From assembly GCF_014529535.1 (NCBI RefSeq), contig NC_050738.1:15144062-15208061 (forward strand): a stretch of DNA of 64,000 nt, read 5' to 3'. A program made the position numbers and the translations under genes. Of the stretch, positions 11,778 to 24,504 are shown piece after piece; the stretch's first letter is position 1; each line of letters starts with the position of its first letter. The notes under the pieces are model-generated. The model worked only from the letters and a program-made list of their open reading frames with translations, did no database searches and was not told where the DNA came from. This DNA comes from Bradysia coprophila. Taxonomy: Eukaryota; Arthropoda; Insecta; Diptera; Sciaridae.

Positions 11778-14700
11778 TTAAAATAACAAAATGCGCTTTT
11801 CGACTGTTTTCCTACATATCGGACAACCTTCGATCTGATCACCACACATCTGACACGTTCCATGTCCGCACAGGAATACCATATTTTTGATACGATCGAA
11901 GCAGACGGGACACATTGTCTGGAAAGGATAAAATATTGTCCGAATCGGAATTTAATCAACAGAAAAAGGATGCGACCATTGCATGGCACTCACCTGTTCC
12001 TTAATGTCTTGCAATTGTTGCTGTAATTTCTGTACGTCATGGATGTTGTTAACGTTCGTTGGTTTTGCTGCAGTCGTAGATGTGCTGGGTGTGGCTACAA
12101 CGGAATTGTTCATAGCCACACCGTGACCGGCTTTGTTAACACACAGGGTTTCATCTGTATCCATTTTGTCATCGACTGTGGCAGTAACCTTAGTTGATAA
12201 CAAAGATTTGAATATCAATTCAATGTGAAACGAAGGAAAACCATTTTTACCTTTGAAGACGATCCTTCGCCACTACAGCACACATTAAATGGAACCATCT
12301 CTTCGATTTGAGTACGGCATTGAACACATTTTTTCATAATTGTGGAACAGTTTGAACATGCAACCATATGACCGCAAGGCTTAAAGAACACTGAAGCTCG
12401 TTTGTCAGAGCACACCAGGCACTCATCGATCTAGAAGAGATAAATTTAGTAAAATTGGTAAGTCCATTGCCATTGAATGACTAACCTTTTCCCTAGCAGA
12501 AACGTTTTCACGACAAAACAGACATTTTTTCACTCGGGGAGCACAGGTTTCACAGCAACAGACATGTCCACAAGGCTGTTATGAAAAATGATTAAATTGG
12601 AAAATCGTCACTCGTTACATGTACCAACCTTAAAGACCGTATCACGTTTAAGATCTGAACAAACTAAGCATTCATACACCGGCATAGTAGTTTCAGTTAT
12701 TTCCATAGGATATATGGGAATGCGACCGGTTGTTTCACTATTTGTAACCATATCACCAATATCACTCGTTTTTCGTTCGTTGTAGCATTCAACCAAAGCT
12801 TTGCATAAATTCGGATCTGGGCATAGATCTAACGGCGTTTGTGATTTTCTATTTTTGATCGTAAGGTCAGCCCCGTTTGCCGCTAAGAAACAGGCAATGG
12901 TTGCACTGGCTTTCTTGTCAGCATGCTAAAGCGTACAAGATCGTTACAGCATCCGTTAAATAACAAACAATCGGAGACAACTTACGTTTCTCAGTCCCAT
13001 CAACAGCTTACCAAAACCTTCCACATCTTGCAGTTGTCTTAATTGTGACAAAGTATGATGTCGCAGCGCTTCGTGTAGTGGAGTGTCTGAACAGATAAAA
13101 TGTGTGTAAAGAAAGGGTAAACAAAAGTTCTCCGAGTAATGAAAGTCCATACCTCCGTCCTTATCTGGAATATTTACGTTAGCCCCTTCGCGTACCAATA
13201 GCTTCACTATTTGATCGTGTTGCCGTTCGACGGCCAAATGCAATGCTGTTTGCAAATTCACATTTTGCTTGTCCATGCTGGCACCGCCCAAGTGTACAAG
13301 AAGTTCAGCAATTTCCACATGATTGTTCAGCGCAGCCAAATGCAGTGCTGTGTAGCCATCATCTTTTTTCTCTTCGACAATCCACGGACGATTCGATTTG
13401 GCTAATAAAATTTTCATTGGACTTGGATTGCCTTTGAGTGCCGCATGGTGCAGAGCATTGAAACCGTTATTGTTTGTCAGCGTTATGTCAGCTCCATAGT
13501 CCAACAGTAGCGACAGCATTTCGTCTTGTTCCTTCGATATAGCATCGTGTAATGGTGTATCGCCTTCCGAATCTTGTAAACTCGGATGACAGTTCAGTTC
13601 CAGCAAAGTTTTAACAACGTTGATGTGCTGCTTGTTGATTGCAATGTGTAATGCGGTTTGTCGACGTCGGTTGCGAGCGTTTAAATCGGCGTTCGCCTTG
13701 GCTAGTAATCGAATAACGCCAGGCTCATCACCGAAAGCAGCATGATGAACGGCTCGATCACCGTCTTTATCTTCAATGATATTGTGGCATTTTATTGAAC
13801 TGAAAAATTAACATATTTCCAACCAGGACCTACCTTCAATTTCAACGTCAGCTTTGTGGTTGAGAAGAACTTGGATTACTGAAAGTTTAAAGTTTGAATC
13901 GTAAATGTTCGATGGTTTCTAGTGGCTTCAAAACAGTGAACCGGAATGTACCTTCTAAATGGCCATTTTGGCTTCCAGCTTGTAGCGCTGTGTGACCGGC
14001 GAACACACCATTAACATTAGCAGTAGGAGCAGTCGAACTGTTTGGATTCGGCCCCATTCCAGTTAAGAACTCTTCACATTTTGCCTACAAATCGAAATAA
14101 TTAGTCGACCACTACACTAAACATCACAACAAGCCGACGTACTGCATCCCCATTCGCAGCAGCTTTCACAAGCTCTTCGGTTACATCACCAGAAACGTGA
14201 GGTTCGAACAATTTTTTCAAAATAGCGGAGAGTCGTTCACCATTCGAAGTTGTTGGCACCGTTCCATCTGCCGCAGATGCCTATAAAATTAGATTGATTT
14301 AGAACGCACTTGATCAAATCAAAACGTATAAAATTATACCACTTTGGTAACAGCCAACGGATTGTAGGTCCAAGAAGTGTTGCAGACCTCGATTTTCAAA
14401 TCACCATCGTGGTACACCTGTTGAACACGACCCACTTTTCCGAGAGTCTGAAGATATTCGTTGAGTTATAGAACAGAACGCCAATAATTTGAAGGTAACT
14501 TACCGGAAGCATCGCCTCCGCCCACTCTCCGTGACCACGTTGAAGTACTTTTATACGCTCCAAATCGTTCGATATTTTGACGAAATCTCCGACAGCAAAT
14601 TGAGTTCCATCACCAGTAACTGCCGTTGTTCCTACTTTCGTTAATACAGCTGGATTAAACGTCCATCTATTGGCACTGGCGTACGCGACAACAATGTCTT

Positions 14701-15952
14701 GATCTTCGTCGATTCCCACCACTGTTCCGGAATTACTTAAGCACTCAAACATACCATCTGTCCACCCACCGTGACCGTGTTGACTGTAATTAAATCATTT
14801 TCCGTACAATTGCTGGAGTCTCTATCAAATCCAACTACTTACAGTGACTGAACTATTTCCAATTCCAAATCAACAGTAACCTGATCACCAATTTGAAATC
14901 CATGCGGTCCTTTGGCCAACACATTTTCACCAAGCAACGGAAGATGATCGCGATATATGGTCGGTCCCTTTGCATCATTAACGAGCTTAAGATCGGCCAT
15001 TCCTTCGAATCCCACTCTATACAAATTTTTGGCTCCATTGTCCCAGACAACGTATGCAGCCGATCGCGGTGATGCGGCTGACCAATCTTGAATTTCATTC
15101 ACTTTTCCACGTCTGGTGCTGCCACCATCCTGATCTTCCCACTGCCAATCAACACCTCTCAGAACCCGAGCACCGGGAAAGATGCCTCGAACGTGAATTT
15201 TCTTCGATTTTCGTCGTGGCTCAAGTATCGTACGTTCACCTCCTGGGACATAAATTCTAAAAAATTTATGGCGAGTATGATGCTTGTCGCCATGATAGCA
15301 AATGCTACACAAATCGTAATTGGCACATTCTGCGCACTTCCAGCGAATTCCGAAAATTGGCTGCTGTCTACACGTATCACACATGGTGCCATCATGTTTA
15401 ACACCAGTTGGAGCACTATCGAAAACTCTCAAATCATAGGCACCAGAACATCGATAATTGGCTGCGGTGCCATTATCCCAAACTACCACTACTTCTTCGT
15501 TGGACTCGAAATTCCTAACTGTTCCCACATGACCTTCACCTCCATCCTGGAAAAATAGGAATTTTCAGTTTAACACCAGTGTTAGTTCAAATTGGACTAG
15601 ATTCTGGTTCTTTTTGTTTTGATGCAACAGATAAGAAAGGATCTGATCCCTTCAATTCACAAGGCTCGTTTGACCGATGAAAGATTTACATTTGGGTTCA
15701 CTGAATAGTTGTGAGAGTTGACACAATTTTGGACAATAGCAATTTACCTGTTTCCCCCATTTCCAATCAACACCTGAAATGAAATTTAGATTTTCTTCTC
15801 ACTGAAAAAGATGCAAGATTTTTTTTTTCGTTCGTCAAACCTCGTATAACTCTAGCCCCAACACCGTCAATATTGAATCTAGGTGTGGTCCGTACGGTGG
15901 TCGTTGTATTTCCTGAATTTTGTGGTTCTGCTGGAGGTTGGGCAGAAGCCAT
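11778..15952 (-). CDS. mib1: E3 ubiquitin ligase Mind bomb 1
   Basis: Fifteen exons join in frame into a 1055-residue protein: 15841-15952, 15748-15773, 14843-15546, 14504-14783, 14340-14447, 14143-14280, 13952-14084, 13834-13878, 13153-13770, 12986-13086, 12629-12925, 12486-12575, 12251-12430, 11994-12188 and 11778-11918. Order of parts: MIB/HERC2 domain ([14 protein letters not shown]), ZZ zinc finger ([19 protein letters not shown]), second MIB/HERC2 domain ([12 protein letters not shown]), two Mib repeats, ankyrin repeats ([31 protein letters not shown]), then three RING fingers beginning [14 protein letters not shown] and CPVCFDR, and the terminal EKRILLF. Mib1 ubiquitylates the Notch ligands Delta and Serrate and drives the endocytosis needed for signalling. 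All modules look intact. The length is close to vertebrate MIB1 (about 1006) and shorter than Drosophila Mib1. The 26-nt second exon and introns of 60-80 bp are typical of flies. Confidence 0.97.
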
Positions 15953-16518
15953 TTGACGGAAATAGGTTGACTATTGAAGCCAAAAATTAAAATAAATTAA
16001 ATTGTATAAAAACACTACAAAAATGGTGGTTCGTCTCTGACTAAATTTTTGACATTTCTTGTAATGACTGAAGTATGTTGCGGTATCAACTTTTCATTTG
16101 TTACGACATGGAAGTGACAGTCTTTTAAAAAGTCAGACTGCTTAAAGAACAAAAACATCTCCGATCGGAGTAAATTGATCACTTTTGATAAAATCTTATG
16201 GAGATTAAGTAAATGGAAAGGATAACTTTCGACAACTCTCTCAATCGATCAGTAAAGCACAGGATATATAACTGTAACTGAAACATCCTTTCATGAACAA
16301 TAATTTGTCATTTCTCTACTTAACTAAAATCTCCACAAGTCTCTACAACTTGACATCCATGGACCTATTATTTTAGTAGAAAGCGTAGAAAGCAAACATC
16401 AACATTGAGTTTACAGAAAACAATCTAAAAATCCTCACCAATTGGTTTCTTATTAACAAAACTATATCATCCATGCAGTGCAATTGTTACAAATCTTTAA
16501 AGAACTAAGGAATCAAGG
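15953..16518. other. Divergent promoter space between mib1 and ZAD gene A
   Basis: About 570 bp separate the mib1 start (minus) from the start of the first zinc-finger gene (plus). No clear TATA box or repeat was recognised. The arrangement allows a shared bidirectional promoter, but nothing specific proves it. Confidence 0.4.
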
Positions 16519-18783
16519 ATGAGTGAAATCTTCGTAAATCGTTGCCGAGCTTGTGCCGTTCTGCAGGAATGTTCCAACAAAATGGTATTTCTATTCGACA
16601 AAAAGTTGTCTGAAATGTTCAAGGACTGCACATCGTTGGAGGTACGAAAACAATTTTACGGCATATAACAGCACTGTGACGGTGATTTACTTCTCATGTA
16701 GATAAACACAAACGACAGTCTTCCAAGTTACATATGCTTTGAATGCTTCGGACATTTGTCCAATTTCAACAAATTTCGTCAAAGTTGTATCACTTCGGAT
16801 GCCTACTTTCGGGAACAGGTAATTCGGTGAGCACTTTTACCGGGACGTGGACTAATGATTGCATCTTTAGATCATAGCTGAACAGATAAAAGAGGAACCG
16901 CTAATAGGCGTTAGCGTTAAACTTGAAGAACATCCAGCAAATGAAGACTTCGAATCCGAATTGTTTGAAACTGAATATATTGACGATGTTGACGACGATT
17001 TCGAAGAGTACGATTCAGACTATACACCTCAGAATGATGTGGCATCCGCAGACGATACCAATTCGAATTCAAATACCGGTGAAAAATACATTTGCGATTA
17101 TTGTGGCCAAGTGTTTAGCAGGAAGAGTTACATCGGAGCGCACATGACCAAGCACAAAAATGGTCCAGCTCAGACCAGCTTCCCATGCACTGTAGAAGGT
17201 TGCAGCAAAGTTTTTAACACAAGAAAATCGATCAATAGACACAGATTAAAAGTGCACAAATTGAAAGCAGGACCACGTCCGAAGGTCACTGTCGAAAGCG
17301 AGAAAATAGTAAAATTCAACTGCCAGGAATGTCCCAAATGGTTTACAATGCAACTGAAATTGGATGCGCATATCCGATCGTACCATCACGGATTGAAGGT
17401 AGTTTTGTGTGTGTTATTAATCCATATAAAGATCCAGAGACTCATGTCATTTTGACAATTCCCGTAGGGATACAAATGTGAACATTGCGAGAAAGAGTTC
17501 TGCAAATATCGATCGTACAATAGTCATTTACGAAATCGACATGGTACAGATGAAACAGAAAAACATTACTGCACGTACGATGGATGCGATAGAGTTTATA
17601 ACGCGCAAGACTCATTGAGAAAGCACATTAAACGATTTCATTTGGGAGAAGCACCTCCACCAGTGAATCGAAAACTCATTTGTGATCAATGTGGACGATC
17701 ATTCAAAAATGGATTTAGTTTGAAGGTTTGTTTGGCTGCACTCATTGATTATTATTACAAGCGGTAGACCTTCAATTAAATTTCAACTTATTTTTCTACA
17801 GGAACATAGCTATTCGCATTCTGGAATTACGCCGTTTGCGTGTAACGTAAGAAGATTATTCCTTCCCTTAATCGAATTGTAGACCGTGAGCATGTGCCAT
17901 TTCTTCAAAGACCCTGCTTTTTGAGCGCCAGGAAGGCTCTAACGTGGATAGGTCATCTAGTTTATCTATCCATTTTTATTGGAAGGTATGTCATGATCAA
18001 CAAGTTGAAAATCCGAAAATTGGTCTTGTATGGCACGACAGACCTTTCAACAAAAATTGGCTGCTGAGATGTAAATCGGGCTTACCCACGTTACGGCCTT
18101 ACTGAGCTCAAACACAAAAGTGATAGAAAAAACGGTTATCAAGAACTGCATACACCGCCCTCGATCTACTATCAAAATTCAATTATTTTCCTCGTATTCT
18201 AGATATGCCCGAAAAAGTTTATTTCGAATTACAAACTCAAAATTCACACCATGCGCCATATGAATGTGAAACCCTTTGAATGTCCAACGTGTGGACTACG
18301 GAAAACTACTAACAAAGAGCTGAAGGCACACCTTAATTTTCATTCGAAGGAAATAACGTATCCGTGTAAAGAATGTCCTCGCGTGTTTCCGAGTTACAGT
18401 AAGTGACTGCTGTCGGTGTTTTTGGGTTCTTGCACAGTTATCCGACCATTTTTTTAGGTGCAGTCAATCGGCATGTACGAATCCATCATCGTAATCATAA
18501 ACCATACATTTGTCCCCATTGTGAACGCGCATTTGCAAAGGCTGAGACAATGAAAAATCATGTCATGACACATACTGGTGAGGCGAAAACATTTTTTTTT
18601 ATTTTTTAGTCGAAGAAAGGACAGGATTGGAATTTTGAGATTTGTCATTATTGACTCCTGAAAATTATTTTCCGCTTTTTTGCAGGTGAGAAACCGTTTT
18701 CCTGTTCCGTCTGTGGTCATCGTTTCATTCAGTCTGTTGCTTTGAAAGCACACATGAAAGTCCATGAAAAAGGAGTGAAGTAA
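16519..18783 (+). CDS. ZAD-C2H2 zinc-finger protein, copy A
   Basis: Eight exons (16519-16641, 16702-16818, 16871-17398, 17468-17725, 17802-17846, 18203-18398, 18458-18577, 18686-18783) give 494 residues. The N-terminal ZAD uses paired cysteines CRAC (residues 9-12) and CFEC in exon 2, and mediates dimerisation in insect factors. An acidic linker (VDDDFEEYDSDY) leads to eleven C2H2 fingers, starting YICDYCGQVF and ending FSCSVCGHRF; the finger CGLRKTTNKELKAHLNFH is atypical. A sequence-specific DNA-binding nuclear protein is expected; the target is unknown. AATAAA occurs just after the stop. It is closest to the decayed copy A' at 22.5 kb (shared VLQECSN, EHCEKEFCKYRSYN) and shares gene structure with copies B and B'. 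It belongs to the large insect ZAD family; no Drosophila orthologue can be named. Confidence 0.9.
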
Positions 18784-18964
18784 GTGGTTGTATCAGTAAT
18801 AAATGAAAATTGTAAGACCAATTATGAGCTTCAATAAATTGATAGACATAACAAGATGTGGTTGTTCCCCATTTGTTTTCCTTTATTTGAATAATTTCAT
18901 AGTTCCTTTGGTTCTAAGCACTTCTGTGATCTACCTATTAATGTCGTTTGTAGTCTAAATATTC

Positions 18965-19085
18965 AAAAGTCGACAGCTGCTAAAGTGCTAAGTAGAGTAC
19001 TATTTTTACAGTATGATACACTGTCCAGCTGTAGTACCCTAAAATACTCATGCTTGAAGTGCGTCTGTTAGCCCCATAATACCAG
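18965..19085. mobile_element. Partial MITE copy, CGCACTTCAAGCA family
   Basis: The right half of the family is recognisable: ATGATACACTGTCCAGC, then AATACTCATGCTTGAAGTGC. The left end is reduced to CAGCTGCTAAAGTGC with TAGAGTACTATTTTT. This is an internally deleted copy downstream of ZAD gene A. Confidence 0.55.
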
Positions 19086-19250
19086 CGGTGCAAGCTTATA
19101 TTATCGTCGATACATCTTCTTTTTGCTGATTATTATTTCTCGTGTGATGATGAATCGCTGTAGGTCAAAATGAGAGCCTTCATGGTATTTCAAAGTGAAA
19201 ATATTGGCATTTGACAAAATCTTTTACTTCATTTGTTTTTGCACTTTTCA

Positions 19251-19342
19251 ACAGCATAAAAAACCTTAGAGAGGCGAATTTGTGAGAGAATTTCATATAT
19301 TTTCTCGCACAAATTCGCCTCTCTAAAGTTTTTATGCGTTGT
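19251..19342. repeat. Strong hairpin inverted repeat
   Basis: The left arm (CATAAAAAACCTTAGAGAGG, then CGAATTTGTGAGAGAA) is mirrored after a ten-base loop by TTCTCGCACAAATTCG and CCTCTCTAAAGTTTTTATG. Arms are about 40 bp with few mismatches. One arm-like sequence (ACAACGCATAAAAAACTTTG) recurs at about 50,627, so this is a very short transposed element rather than a gene-specific structure. Confidence 0.6.
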
Positions 19343-19549
19343 ACGGTAGTTTTGAGGGACATTTTCAATTTCTTCAAACATTTGTTTTCGCAAAATTCTT
19401 TTGGAGTCTAAGTAAATTGTTATGTCTCTGCTAAGTTACAATGTCTACAACAGAGAAACAATGCAAACGTCAAAAACAAGTATTTAAAAACAAATCGCTC
19501 TTAAGTGTTAAATAATTTTAGTTTTTAATTGAGAAATAAGGAACTGAAA

Positions 19550-21628
19550 ATGGATAACCCATTTTCAAATCGATGTCGAGCCTGTGCCGTGCTACTAATG
19601 AGTTCGGAAAAAATGATATCTCTGTTCGAAAACGATCTACTTGTCATGTTTACCCACTGCACTTCATTAGAGGTGAATGAACTAAGTATATTTCTATTGT
19701 CCAGATCAAATTATGTTCAATCTCTCGCTGCGTGCTGATTTAGATTTCTTCAAACGACAGCCTTCCAAATTGTATTTGCCCGGAATGTTTTCGACAATTA
19801 ACAGACTTCAATACATTTCGTCATAACTGTGCAGAGTCAGATGCATACTTTCGTGAACAGGTATATCAATCGATCAAAATAGAACGACTCGACCAAACTG
19901 TTGTGAACAGTGAAGAAAATGAACCGAACCCAGAAATCAAATTCGAATTCAATGAAATTGATTGTAGTGGCGAGAATTTTGCACACTATGACACAGGATC
20001 GATCGAACACAGCCCTGTAGCGTCAACTGATGCATCTAATCCAATTATCCCTAACTCAACCAAATCCGAGGGACCGCCAAGATATTTTTGTGATTATTGT
20101 GGCAAAGGTTTTCGTGAAAAGAGTTATCTCGGATCACATATGACCGCACATAAAAAGAAGACGGAACGAAAGCCGAAAACGTATCGTTGCACTACAGACG
20201 GTTGCAGTAAAGTTTTTAAAACCAAGAAATCGTTTGACGAACATCGAATCAACATTCACAACATAAAACCGGAGAGCCCAGTTCCTACCGAGAAAAAGTT
20301 GAAATTCTGTTGTCCGAAGTGTCCAAAGTGGTTTACAGAGCAATACAAATTAGATGGTCATGTCCGTTCGACGCACGAAGGATTGAAGGTAAGTGAATGA
20401 GCCGTTGAGTAACGTTCTTCCTCTAAAATTTCAATACATTACAGCCGTACCAATGTCCAGAGTGCGAGAAAGAGTTTTGCAGGTACGGAGCTTTCGAATT
20501 TCACTTACGAACGACCCATAAAATGGTTCTGACTACAACAAAGGTAAAGGAATTTCGCTGTTACTACGATGGTTGCGACAGGAAATATGGGTTGATGGAT
20601 TCATTGAACGCTCACATTAAGCGAGCTCATTTGGGCATAATACCTGTACGTAGAGATCAAAAGCTCATTTGCGACCAATGTGGAAAATCGTTTGTGGATG
20701 GATATACTCTGAAGGTTTGTACATCGCAGTGTCGATTCAAAAATTCGAAATTACAGAACGGAAAGTAATTCAAGAATGTTATTTACAGAAACACATTTAT
20801 ACGCATAGCGGTAAACATCCGCACGCGTGTAAGGTAAGAGACTCAAAAACTTAGTTTGTCGAAAATGGCCACTCCTTCTATTTAATTATAGATTTGCCCA
20901 AAAACGTTTCCAACGAATGCTGAACTCAAAATTCACACAATGAGACATTTGAAAGTGAAACCATTCGAATGTCCAACGTGTGGAGCGCGCAAAACTACTA
21001 GGAAAGAGCTGAATACACATCTTAGCGTCCATTCGACGGAAATAACGTATCCCTGTAAAGAGTGTCCTCGAGTGTTTCCGAGCACCAGTAAGTGACTTAT
21101 ATTTGTTCTTGCACAGTTATCTGACCAGTTTCCGTTTTAGGTGCAGTCAGTCGGCATGTACGAATCCATCATCGTAATCATAGACCATACATTTGTCCCC
21201 ATTGTGAACGTGCATTTGCAAAGTCTGAGACGATGAAAAATCATGTCATGACACATACTGGTGAGGAGACAATTTTTTATTATTTTTTTTTTGTCAAATA
21301 AAGGAGTCTTTTAAAAGGACAAGACGTTAATGTGGGAATTTCGAGATTTGTCACGACGCAATTGCGGTCTTCCTCACGCAAATCTTTCTTACGCAGCGTC
21401 ATTTTCATACGAATGCGTTAAAATGTATTTTTCGGTTCACTTTCGCATCGACTCGTTCACTTGAAATTCAAATTTTAGGCACACTTACGGCGTGAAGTAA
21501 CTCCAGAAAATTGTTTTCTGCTTTTTGCAGGTGAGAAACCGTTTGCCTGTTCCGTCTGTGGTCATCGTTTCATTCAGTCCGTTGCTTTGAGAACACATAT
21601 GAAAGTCCATGAAAAAAGAGTTAAGTAA
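19550..21628 (+). CDS. ZAD-C2H2 zinc-finger protein, copy B
   Basis: Seven exons (19550-19672, 19744-20388, 20445-20714, 20789-20833, 20892-21087, 21141-21260, 21531-21628) encode 498 residues. The ZAD has CRAC in exon 1 and CPEC in exon 2; a linker and eleven C2H2 fingers of the same layout as copy A follow. Its closest relative is copy B' at 25.8 kb, with near-identical first exons and a shared linker (EIKFEFNEIDCSGENF). An oddity: where A, A' and B' have an intron after REQ, copy B reads straight through. The former donor sequence GTATAT now encodes Val-Tyr and the frame continues SIKIERLDQTVV. The intron was lost by a deletion that kept a few intron bases as codons. A nuclear DNA-binding role is expected; the target is unknown. 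Confidence 0.88.
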
Positions 21629-21923
21629 AAGTTGTAAGACCAATCATGAGCTTCAATAAATTGATGGACATAACAAGATGTGGCTGTTCATTTCTTTGAA
21701 TTTTATGATAGCACAACTCATCTTCGGATCGGTCGAGTTAAAACAAAAATTTCTAAGCACTTCTGTGATGTATTGTTAACGTTTTTTGTAGCCTAGACGT
21801 GATTTCACAGTAATTACAGTGTATCTCAAAAACTATTTAAATTTAAATACAGATGAGCTTTATCCATTACTCGCTTTAATATATAAAAATCAAAAAATTT
21901 GTTTTAACTATTTAAATGAATGT

Positions 21924-22085
21924 TATCAACGCACTTCGAGCATGAGTGGTACTCTAAGGTATAGTACTGAGACTGGACAAACACATTTTGGAACTGTAAA
22001 AAAATTTGGAAAAGTTTTTCATGCAGAAATAGTACTCTATTTGACAGCTGTCAATCGAATCAATATTGCTTGAAGTGTGTTGATG
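21924..22085. mobile_element. MITE copy, CGCACTTCAAGCA family
   Basis: Ends ATCAACGCACTTCGAGCATG (left) and TTGCTTGAAGTGTGTTGAT (right) are inverted. The inside carries GAGTGGTACTCTA, GTACTGAGACTGGAC, and AGTACTCTATTTGACAGCTG, i.e. the family in opposite orientation to the 9.2-kb copy. About 160 bp, non-coding, between ZAD genes B and A'. Confidence 0.7.
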
Positions 22086-22490
22086 CTGCTCGTTTCATAG
22101 GTGATGTCGATTTATCTATACAAAAAAGTGATAAAAACAACATAAAATATTCGAAATCTAGGACTTCAGCTTTACGATCGATATAAGAAAAATCATACCA
22201 AGGTATAATAAAAGTGATGAATCGATTGCTGTCATTAAAATTTTCGTATTCGAATAATCAGCAATCAACTATCTACATCAACAATTTTATGGTTCTATAA
22301 TCGAATAGCTAACATAATCTTCTCATTTCTCTGATTTTCATTCAAATCTCTACAAGTTGGACTACCTTGACATCAGTGGCTTATAAAAATAGTATGCAAA
22401 TGTCAACATCCATCGTGTTTATGTTTATTGAAAACAATTGCTGGTTGTTTGAAACCGTTGACTGAAACTGAAAGAAATATCAAATCAGAC

Positions 22491-23916
22491 ATGAGGGAAT
22501 TTTTCATAAACCGTTGCCGAACGTGCACCGTTCTGCAGGAATGTTCCAATAGAATGATATCGTTATTCGAGAAGAATTTATCGGAAATGTTTACAGACTG
22601 CACTTCGTTGGAGGTAGAGCAACATTTTTACGGCATATTATAGCACTGTGAAGATTATTTCCTTCCTATTTTTTGTAGATTGACTCGAACGAAAGTCTAC
22701 CAAGTTTCATTTGCTTCGAATGCTTCGGGCATTTGTCCAATTTCAACAAATTTCGACAAAAGTGTATCACTTCGGATGCCTACTTTCGAGAACAGGTAGC
22801 TCCATGAGAACTTTTACCGGGACGTGGACTTATGCTTGTCTGTTTAGATCATAACTGCGCCAATAAAAGAGGAACCACCAATCGATGTTAACATGGAACT
22901 TGAAGAGAATCCAGCCGAAGCTGAAGATATCGAATCTGAATTCTTTAAAATTGAATATATTGACGCGAAGTTCGAACAGTACCATTACGTCTCAACCGCT
23001 CAGAATGATGTAACATCTCCAGTAGATACTCATTCCAATTCAATGAGCAGTGAAAAATACATATGCCACTACTGTGACCGGGTGTTCAATAAAAAGACTT
23101 CTATCGGTGCACATATGGCCAGGCATAGAAATGGTCCAGAGAAAAACAAATTCCCATGCACAATAGAAGGGTGCAGCAGAGTTTATAAAACAAGAGAACT
23201 GTACAATAGACACAGATGGAATTCGCACAAACTGAGAGCAGAACCCCGTCCTGAGATCACTCCCGACGGCGAGAAAATAATAAAATTAATCTGTCAGCAA
23301 TGTCCGAAATGGTTTACGATTCAACTGAAATTAGATGCACACATCCGATCGTACCATCAAGGATTGAAGGTAGTTATGTGTGTATTAGATCCATAGAGAT
23401 AAGTTTGACAATTTCCGTAGGGATACAGATGTGAACATTGCGAGAAAGAGTTCTGCAAATACCGATCCTACAATAGGCATTTACGAGTTCGACATGGCAC
23501 CGACGAAACAGAAAAACATTACTGTACATACGATGGATGTGATAGAGAGTATGGAGCACTAGACTCATTGAAAAATCACATTAAACGAATTCATTTGGGG
23601 ATAGTACGTGCAACTCGAAAACCCACTTGTGGTCAATGTGGACAAGTATTTAAGACTAGATATAGCTTAAAGGTTTGTTTTGTTTCACTCGTTGACTTTT
23701 AACTTTTGGTTGTAGCACACGACTATCATGAACTTCAATAAAATTTCAACTTCTTCTTCAACAGAAGCATAGCCTGAAGCATTCGGAAATATCACCATCT
23801 GCCTGTAAGGTAGTAAAAACCTATACTCGAGTGCTTCCGAGTTGCAGTAAGTGACTTCTGGCGGTGTTTTGTTCTCGCTATTATGTGACTGCAACTATTT
23901 TTCATTTATAGGCTGA
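22491..23916 (+). pseudogene. ZAD-C2H2 zinc-finger gene, decayed copy A'
   Basis: Exons 22491-22613, 22679-22795, 22848-23369, 23421-23672, 23765-23846 and 23912-23916 would give about 366 residues: ZAD (CRTC, CFEC) and six C2H2 fingers matching fingers 1-6 of copy A. Beyond that the gene is damaged. The exons for fingers 7-9 are missing: the short exon that should end at a donor after CK runs on through a few bases into the RVLPSC end of a lost exon. The next exon begins with an in-frame TGA. Remnants of the last two exons persist to about 24190 (for example KSLIF-like decayed finger sequence at 24103-24189). The first two thirds are still open with good splice sites, so a truncated ZAD protein could be made. 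I call it a pseudogene because the 3' half is unreadable. Confidence 0.75.
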
Positions 23917-24189
23917 ATCGATTGGCATGTACCGAACCCATCATCGAAACCAAGTATGTGTTGGACGCATTAAGTCCTCATTTTCAACGTACATTTTCGA
24001 AGTGCGAAACGATGAAAGACAATGTGAAGACACTCCTGGTAAGAAGGCAATACTTTTTCAATTTAATGACTAGAATCTGGAACATATTATGTGTGTTTTG
24101 CAGGCGAGAAGCAGTTTTTATATTCTATGGTCATCGTTCATGCAACCTGTTGTCGTGAAGGCACTCTTGAAAGTCCTTGTCGAGAAGTT
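23917..24189 (+). pseudogene. Remnant 3' exons of copy A'
   Basis: The segment from 23917 still aligns base by base with the tenth-finger exon of copy A (GGCATGTACCGAACCCATCATCG... region), and 24103-24189 aligns with the last-finger exon. Cysteine and histidine codons are lost in both. These pieces mark the original extent of the duplicated gene. Confidence 0.7.
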
Positions 24190-24332
24190 AAGTTTTGTTT
24201 ATATGCCAAGAAATTGTAAAACAAATAAGTGAAACAAGAGTGTTGCAGTTCAATAAATTGAAACATAACGAGATGTTCCACGATCTGTTTTATTGAATTT
24301 CCAAATTTTGTGTATAAAAAGAATTTCTCTTC

Positions 24333-24504
24333 TTACAACGCACTGCTAGCATGAGTGATCGTATTGATAGCTGCCAAATAGAGTACTGTTTTGTATGAAC
24401 AGATTTTTTCACGTTTTTTACAGTGTCAACATTTGTATGATACACTGTCTAGTTTCAGTACTTTATTTAGAGTACCACTCATGCTTGAAGTGCGTTGCTT
24501 GTAA
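24333..24504. mobile_element. MITE copy, CGCACTTCAAGCA family (best-preserved ends)
   Basis: The ends TTACAACGCACTGCTAGCAT and TGCTTGAAGTGCGTTGCTTG (then TAA) are inverted over about 25 bp. The inside has GCTGCCAAATAGAGTACTG, TGATACACTGTCTAG and ATTTAGAGTACCACTCATGC, matching the copy at 9198. About 172 bp, no coding. A further partial piece (ATACAAAATAGTACACTATT, then CAGCTTTTACC) lies at about 24708-24772. Confidence 0.72.

Noticed and set aside
12588-13437. Plus-strand open frames across the mib1 ankyrin and RING exons
   Set aside because: They are shadows of the minus-strand mib1 exons, which match the protein family exactly.
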